DNA from: Dipteronia dyeriana
Taxonomy: Eukaryota; Streptophyta; Magnoliopsida; Sapindales; Sapindaceae
Direction of reading: 5' to 3'
Assembly (NCBI GenBank): GCA_032871835.1
Contig: CM065300.1
Span: 110,419,088 to 110,483,087, forward strand
DNA: 64,000 bases
The position numbers and the translations under genes are program-made. Below, piece after piece: positions 58,493 through 64,000 of the stretch (its first letter is position 1; each line of letters starts with the position of its first letter). Below the pieces are notes generated by a model, which saw only the letters and a program-made list of their open reading frames with translations, was not told the DNA's origin and ran no database searches.

Positions 58493-58934
58493 TCCATGTC
58501 AAAACACCTATACATTTACTACAAATATAAAAATGAAGATACGTCACAAAATCACTCCCTCACATTACAATAAGTAAGATTCCTATAACTAATCTTCACC
58601 AACTCTTGAACTTCATCTTGATCTTCTCTTGAAGCAACTTACAAATCATCTCAAAGCACAATGCATATACAAGAGAAAAAAAACAAATGGCAAAATATAA
58701 TATGGATAAGAATATACAATTATGTCCACAAATACATGTATCTCCCCCTCAATACATGCTAAAATACAAGAATTCTTAACCAAATCTTAAAACTAATTAT
58801 TACATGCCATTGAAAGTTCAAAAATTAAAAAAAAAAACAACATAAAAGGAAACTAAGTAACTAGCAACTCTTTCTCCCCCTTTTTGACATGAAATGATGC
58901 CAAAAGGTAAGAAACATAACATAAGACTCAAATA
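58493..58934. other. No gene seen; spacer between envelope-like ORF and PPT
   Basis: AT-rich internal DNA of element E with additional purine-rich runs on the minus strand (near 58742 and 58876), which resemble extra PPTs. Confidence 0.5.
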
Positions 58935-59996
58935 CTAGCTACTTGGTCCACCAAAGAAAGATGTGCGTGTAGTTGAACTAATATAATGCTTGAGAGGTGG
59001 TCTTGAACTTGAGGCAATACACTCCTCCAACTCTTTTATTCTAGCATCTTGTTTATCAACTATAGCACTAAGCTCATCAACCTTCTTCTTTAAATGAAAA
59101 GCCCAATCTGGAATAATGTTTGTGCTAGTCTCTTGACAATCAACTTGAGAACTACGAAATAGTCCAAAAGTATCACATGTCTTACCCTTATCCTTATATG
59201 ACATGTATGACACGCGTTTATCACTATACTTTTCCAAGGGTTGTACCAACATATCATGTTCTCTACTCTTAACACCACGAGCTAAACACAAAGAAGTTAT
59301 AAACCCCGGTAATGCAAGCTTTTTATCTCCTCTAATAGAGAAAGCCGCACTATCAATATAAAGGATAAGTAGATCCCCAAGGTTTATAGGTTGATTAGTC
59401 ACCAAGGCATACACTATTTTGATCTTGTCTTTATTCAACTCGGTTGAATTCGAAGATCCAATAATGTTAGTGCAAATGAATAGATGCCAAAATGCACTAG
59501 CCTTAGTTAACTCATGTTGACTAATATATGCTCTACCTTTCCACTCAAAATAAGCATTGTCACAAAGAGTTCTACCCATGATATTAAGATTCTTAATGAC
59601 ATCTACATCTAGAAAGTTTGAATCTATATCATTAGATAGCCCAAGAAACTTATTATTGTTTTCCGGGTTAACTCTAAACACAAAACCCCTAATCTCCATC
59701 AAAGCATCAAATAAGGTGGCACTTTCTCTATATTCAAGATAAAACTCTCTAACAAGAGTATCATTCACTATTCCTAACTTGCTCACCCAAGATTCCCAAT
59801 TTCTATCCTTAATGCACTTAAGAACATAAGAATCTTTACACTTACCTAAGTCAATGCCTCTCTATTGAAATATCTTATTAGTTCCAAAGATCCCTAAATC
59901 TTTTGACCTTGAAGCTTTGGATCCTTTTGAGGTAGATTTGGCTTTCACAATGGGATTCGATTGATTTCCACTTCCGGTAACCTTAGTTCTTCCCAT
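58935..59996 (-). pseudogene. Envelope-like / plant transposon protein ORF of element E
   Basis: 354 codons from ATG at 59996 to TAG at 58935-58937, with one in-frame TAG (codon 45, 59862-59864). Residues 1-40 are basic and Ser/Lys-rich. From ~70 the text is LGIVNDTLVREFYLEYRES, RGFVFRVNPENNNKFLGL, ASAFWHLFICTNIIGSSNS, NKDKIKIVYALVTNQPINLG and LPGFITSLCLARGVK. This is the layout of the 'putative plant transposon protein' domain found in envelope-like ORFs of plant retrotransposons. A heptad-like coiled coil lies near residues 305-328 (KKKVDELSAIVDKQDARIKE). I see no clear signal peptide or membrane helix. It stands between the tail region and the PPT, where SIRE elements carry their extra ORF. 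The family name is recalled, not searched; the function is unknown. Confidence 0.72.
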
Positions 59997-61640
59997 TTGT
60001 TCTTGTGTTATAAGATGCTATATACATACAACAAAAGTGAGTGAAAGACAAAACAAGCATATTAGTCACAAATATATAAAAACAAAGAAATATGACTTAA
60101 GAATGAATCATCATGCAAGACAAAGATAGTGAGTAATATCTTACAAGTATCATTAAGTCAAAATATGTCAACATGTAACAAAATGAATGTGAACATATCA
60201 TAAAAGAGAACAATGTCTAGCATACAATGCTCCCCCTTGATAAATGCTATAACTAAATTCACTGATAGCATAAAGTTCACAAAGATGTTCACACAATCAC
60301 ACATTCAAGCAATTTGAAGAAATATCAACAAAATAAGCTTCATATGCTAAGAGAGATACACAAATATTTTTCAAGTTCTCTCATAATTCTTCAACAATTG
60401 CTAAAATATCATTATACTCATAAACAAAGTGTGTGTGAGAGAGATATGCTTCAAATATATATCAAGAAGTAGTTTGATAATCAACATGCAAAAAATTTCC
60501 AATAACTATTCATCTTAAGCTTTTTCCATAAAAAGTCAAACCGATTATCATCCAGAATTTTTGCTTTTAAGAGAATAGACATCAATATATGAGCGTGTGT
60601 GTGTATGTGGCTCGTCATCCCATTTCTGTTTTTCAACCCGAGCTCATTTGATTTTCAACTAAACTCTTTTTTAAGCCTTCCTCCTTTTCTTTTTAGGCTT
60701 TGAATCAAAGCAATTTTTTTTATGATTACCTTTCAACACTTCTTTGATTTTTTTATTTTTTTACACATTAAAAAAATTCACTTCATGACGGCTTTCACTC
60801 ATCACAATGGTGTAGCTCTTTCCAACATTGGGTAGCTTTCACAACCAATGTGTATAGCCCTTTTCATGAAGGTGCTCGTTGAGTTCTATGTATTTGCCGA
60901 AGCAAAATGGATACTAACCATAGGTTCTTTTACATGTACTTAAGCCACAAAAACTTCAAGGTGTATCCAAGGTTTACATATTAGTAAACTCAACCTACTA
61001 GCAAAACATATAATAGAAGCAAGGTGCAATTTTAGAAAACCAAGGTTTTATGGCTCATAAGCACATGATCTAAAAGCAATAAGTAGAGACTTATTCAAGA
61101 TCATTACTTCTCTTATGAGTAGCTTTCAAAGAATATGAAGTTCATATTTTCAAAAGTAATGCCACTCAATATACTATACACAAACAATCATCAAAGTTAA
61201 GATCAATGTGAACAATATCACTATTAGATCTTAAAATAGCAAATGTCAATGAGAACCATATGTATGCCATACAAAATTCTCTAATATGACATGCTATGAG
61301 ATGTATATCAAAAATTGAGTCAAAAGATGAATATCTAAGAGAACATGCATTAGAGTATAGAGATACCTTTTTGCATATTATATTCACCAAATATCATACT
61401 TCTGCCCTTTTTATGAGCACTCTTGCCTTGAATGTCCTCATGACACCAAGTTGACGATGTTTCACAACAAGAGTATAAAAAGCATAATATCTCAACTCAA
61501 TCAACACATATAACAAAAGAACTTCTCTAAAGTTAATCAACAAATTTTGACCATCATAACAACCTTGATGTGAGATAACCAAGTTCATATCAATACATGG
61601 AGTATTCAAAGCTAGCAAGAAAAATTTCTCAACACAATTG
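59997..61640 (-). other. Internal noncoding region of element E
   Basis: No ORF. 60230-61160 matches, inverted, the post-pol region of element B (50640-51700). 61166-61640 has only short frames. The place where pol should lie (between 61780 and 61160) contains no protease, integrase, RT or RNase H text in any frame. Confidence 0.7.
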
Positions 61641-61781
61641 ATATATAGCCTCAAATTTATCTCACATGTGCTTCTTATTTTAGTGATAAGAGCACTCACC
61701 CTTGAACCACTTGTTCTTGGGTGTACCTACACAAACATTTCCAATATCATCCTTGACAACAATGTTAAATCTAGAGTAAAG

Positions 61782-63749
61782 TCATTCAATGACTTGATTA
61801 ACAAGAATATCATTAACACACTCTTCCTTAACATTTTCAACACAAGCTTTGTCAAGTTGAACAAGATTAGTATTCTTTCTACTCCACAACTTCTTCTCAT
61901 GCTTAGCAATATTATCATGTTTCTCAACTTTCAAGGACTTAGCATGTTCAAGTTGAAGTTTAATCTCCTTATCTCTAGATTCATTTCCTATTTTGCATTT
62001 TTCTATATATTTATAACACCTAGGCTTAATGTGACCTATTGTGTTGCAATAATGACAAATTGGAATAAAAGATGAGATTATACCTTTTGGAGTTGAACTA
62101 GCTTCACTAGGAGTTTGCAAAGATACCTTGTTCGCTAACTTCTTCTTGGATTTTGATCTTCTCTTCTTGTGTGGTTTCTTATCAATCACGACTTCATCAA
62201 AGTGAGTAGGAAGTGGTGCTTCCAAAAGATCCTCTTCAATTACCAAGTCGTATTCACCACTATGAGAGTTAACAAGATTCCTAACACTAGACACACTTAC
62301 CGAATCATTCACTAAGTCCTTGATGGCCTCCTTAGCCATATCTATCTCTTCCATCAATTCTTGTTCTATATTCTTCAAAGAAGATATCACATTGTCCTTC
62401 TCAAGGTTTTTCTTTTCAAGTTCTCTAAACTTCTTCATAATATCACCTTTCTCACTAAGAAGTCTACGAGTGACAATGAGAAACTCATCTAGTTGTTTCT
62501 TGATCAAATCATCCTTCTCAACTACCTCTCTTAGAGCATTATCTCTAGCTTCTTCAAGCTTTTCTATCATGTCCAACAACTCAAGATTAGTAGGAATGGA
62601 ATTAGAGCTTCCATGATGATTTGCATCAAAGTTCCTGTTTAAAGATATTGTACCATCAACATCTAGTGGAGAATGAGAAGCCGTTAGAGCTACAAAGTTG
62701 CTCACTAACTCTTTATCACTTGAAGACTAACTACTAGAGCTCTCATTGTCACTAGAGTTATCATCACTCCAAGTAGCAGCCAACACTTTGCCTTTCTTGT
62801 CTTTCTTAGATGGCTTCTTGGTACACTCACTAGCAAAGTGACCAAAACCATGACAATTATAGCATTGAACATCTTTCTTATTCATGGCTTGACTATTCTT
62901 CTCATCCCTTAGAGATGATGTTCTCTTAACTCCCATTTCCTTAGAAGACTTGCCTTTAGGCTTGGCATTCTTCTTTAGAAACTTCTTGAACTTTCTAACA
63001 AAAAGAGTCATCTCTTCATTTTCATCATCACTCTCCTCATCAATAGCATTGAGAGCGATTCTCTTACTCTTAATCTTTGGCTTCAAGCACATCTCATAAG
63101 TTTGGAGAGACCCAAGCAACTCATCAATATTCATGTTATCCACAACCTTGCTTTCTTCAATGGTCGTCACCTTTGATTTGAATCTCTTAGAAAGAGACCT
63201 AAGGATTTTCCAATTGAAACGCTCTTTTGAGATATGTACTCCAAGTGCTTGACATTGATTAGCTATGTTAAGAAGCCGGAATTGGAAGTCTTCAAACTTT
63301 TCTTCTTCACCCATACTTAAACCATCAAATTGTGATGCCAATATTTGAAGCCTCGATTTCTTCACCGCTAAGGTTCCTTCATTAGTAAATTGGAGAGAAT
63401 CCCAAGCTTCCTTTACGGATTAAAGATTTTGAATGTAGGAGAATTGATGCCCATAAACTCCTCCAAAGATGGCATTCATAGCACGATGGTGCCATTTAGC
63501 AACCTCAAACTCAATCGTTGTCCATTCACTCCCTGGCTTGAGTATCATGGTTCCATCCTCTTGAACCTTGGTAGAAGGACTATAACCTTTTTCCGCTACC
63601 ATCCAAGCCCTTTCATCAATCGAGTAGATGTAGGCTTTCATCCTCAACTTCCAATACCTATAGTTAGTGCCTCGAAGTAATGGTGGCCTAGTATTTGAGG
63701 CTCCTTCCACCATTACATCATCTTGTAAACCCATGACTTCAAACACCAT
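61782..63749 (-). pseudogene. gag: Gag of element E (long, two zinc knuckles, two stops)
   Basis: From ATG at 63749: PPLLRGTNYRYWKLRMKAY near residue 22 and WTTIEFEVAKWHHRAMNAIF (SIRE gag N-terminus), then a UBN2-like core (FEDFQFRLLNIANQCQALG, RFNWKILRSLSKRFKSKV). The first CCHC knuckle is CYNCHGFGHFASEC near 62857. An acidic/Ser stretch and a long coiled coil follow (LDMIEKLEEARDNALREVVE onward, 62590-62320). A Lys/Arg-rich patch precedes a second CCHC knuckle, CHYCNTIGHIKPRC near 62053. Two in-frame stops break it, near 63420 and 62727. With them ignored the frame stays open for about 656 codons, ending at 61782. Gag forms particles and binds the RNA. No protease follows. Confidence 0.88.
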
Positions 63750-63800
63750 GTAAAAACCGTGAATGTATCACCCTGACTCTCACTAAGTGCAATCTAGTGT

Positions 63801-63817
63801 CCTGCTCTGATACCAAT
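63801..63817 (-). other. Primer-binding site of element E
   Basis: Minus strand ATTGGTATCAGAGCAGG, next to the 5' LTR end: the same iMet-type PBS as A and B. Confidence 0.92.
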
Positions 63818-64000
63818 TGAAAATACAAACACAGTAAAATGCTTAAGGCTAACCTAGAGGGGGGGGGGGGGGGGGGGTTGAATAGGTTAGACACCTTTTT
63901 CGACTCTCTTAGAAATAAACAAAAGTTTGTCCCTCCAGATTGCTTGTATCACAATATATATATTAATTAAAGACACTTAATCAATATATAAGACTAGTAA
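63818..64000 (-). repeat. 5' LTR of element E (cut by window end)
   Basis: Matches 55861-56040 base for base over most of its length. The G tract is 19 long here (63859-63877) and 6 long in the other LTR. Confidence 0.92.

Larger units (their letters stand above)
55861..64000 (-). mobile_element. Pol-less SIRE-related element E with gag and envelope-like ORF
   Basis: 3' LTR 55861-58474, PPT, envelope-like ORF (58935-59996), noncoding tail homologous to the post-pol region of B (60230-61160), gag (61782-63749), PBS (63801-63817) and the start of the 5' LTR (63818 onward, cut by the window edge). Minus strand. Protease, integrase, RT and RNase H are all absent. Gag and the tail are separated by only ~0.6 kb of unmatched DNA. 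The PBS, gag and LTR place it close to element B. Confidence 0.9.

Noticed and set aside
58935..59996. Calling the envelope-like ORF a true viral envelope protein
   Set aside because: I see no clear signal peptide, transmembrane helix or fusion-like segment; the position alone does not support an envelope function.
61638..62075. 145-codon plus-strand frame, hydrophobic, membrane-protein-like
   Set aside because: It is antisense to the gag of element E; its hydrophobicity comes from the complement of Lys/Glu-rich codons.

Overview
This window looks like intergenic, repeat-dense DNA from a flowering plant, most likely a eudicot. It is AT-rich, has no operons or bacterial signals, and is packed with plant-type Ty1/copia and Ty3/gypsy LTR retrotransposons, L1-type LINEs, Mutator-like (MULE) remnants and one hAT end. 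I found no convincing intact host gene, no tRNA or rRNA gene and no CRISPR array. The species cannot be named from the sequence alone. Most reading frames longer than 60 codons are chance frames or broken transposon domains.

Layout. 1-3260: fragments of two copia LTR families (called C and A here), then a frameshifted copia RT/RNase H (element F) and the start of its 3' LTR. 3261-5530: an LTR-like stretch, then a 1.0 kb foldback element with terminal inverted repeats and near-identical 9-10 bp flanking repeats. 5708-10427: a complete but pol-less gypsy element with LTRs and target-site duplication (TSD) ACTAT. 10745-12273: 3' half of a dead LINE. 12274-16480: an LTR fragment of copia family B, split by a solo LTR of family A (TSD CAAAT). 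16560-24011: a MULE-rich block with very dense GTTACATG-type repeats, transposase ends without the catalytic core, and long inverted repeats. 24012-27290: AT-rich DNA with no gene, plus one MULE transposase scrap. 27290-33410: a second dead LINE split by a solo LTR of family C (TSD CTAAA).

33411 to the right end is one nest. Copia element D received a 9.6 kb copia element A (34224-43861, TSD GTTAT, both LTRs, canonical PBS and PPT). Next to it lies a SIRE-type copia element B (44123-53872). The 3' LTR of B is interrupted by the 5' end of a hAT transposon. After a deletion junction near 55224 a piece of copia integrase/RT, probably D again, reappears. It is interrupted by SIRE-related element E (55861 to beyond the window).

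Element E is the most interesting object. It has long LTRs, PBS and PPT, a gag broken by only two stops, and an envelope-like / plant-transposon-protein ORF broken by a single TAG. It has no protease, integrase, reverse transcriptase or RNase H. Its gag flank and post-pol noncoding DNA match the pol-bearing element B, so E looks like a non-autonomous partner that could have used B-type enzymes. The B/E LTRs also share a conserved CCGAGATGGC palindrome block and a minisatellite of roughly 43 bp.
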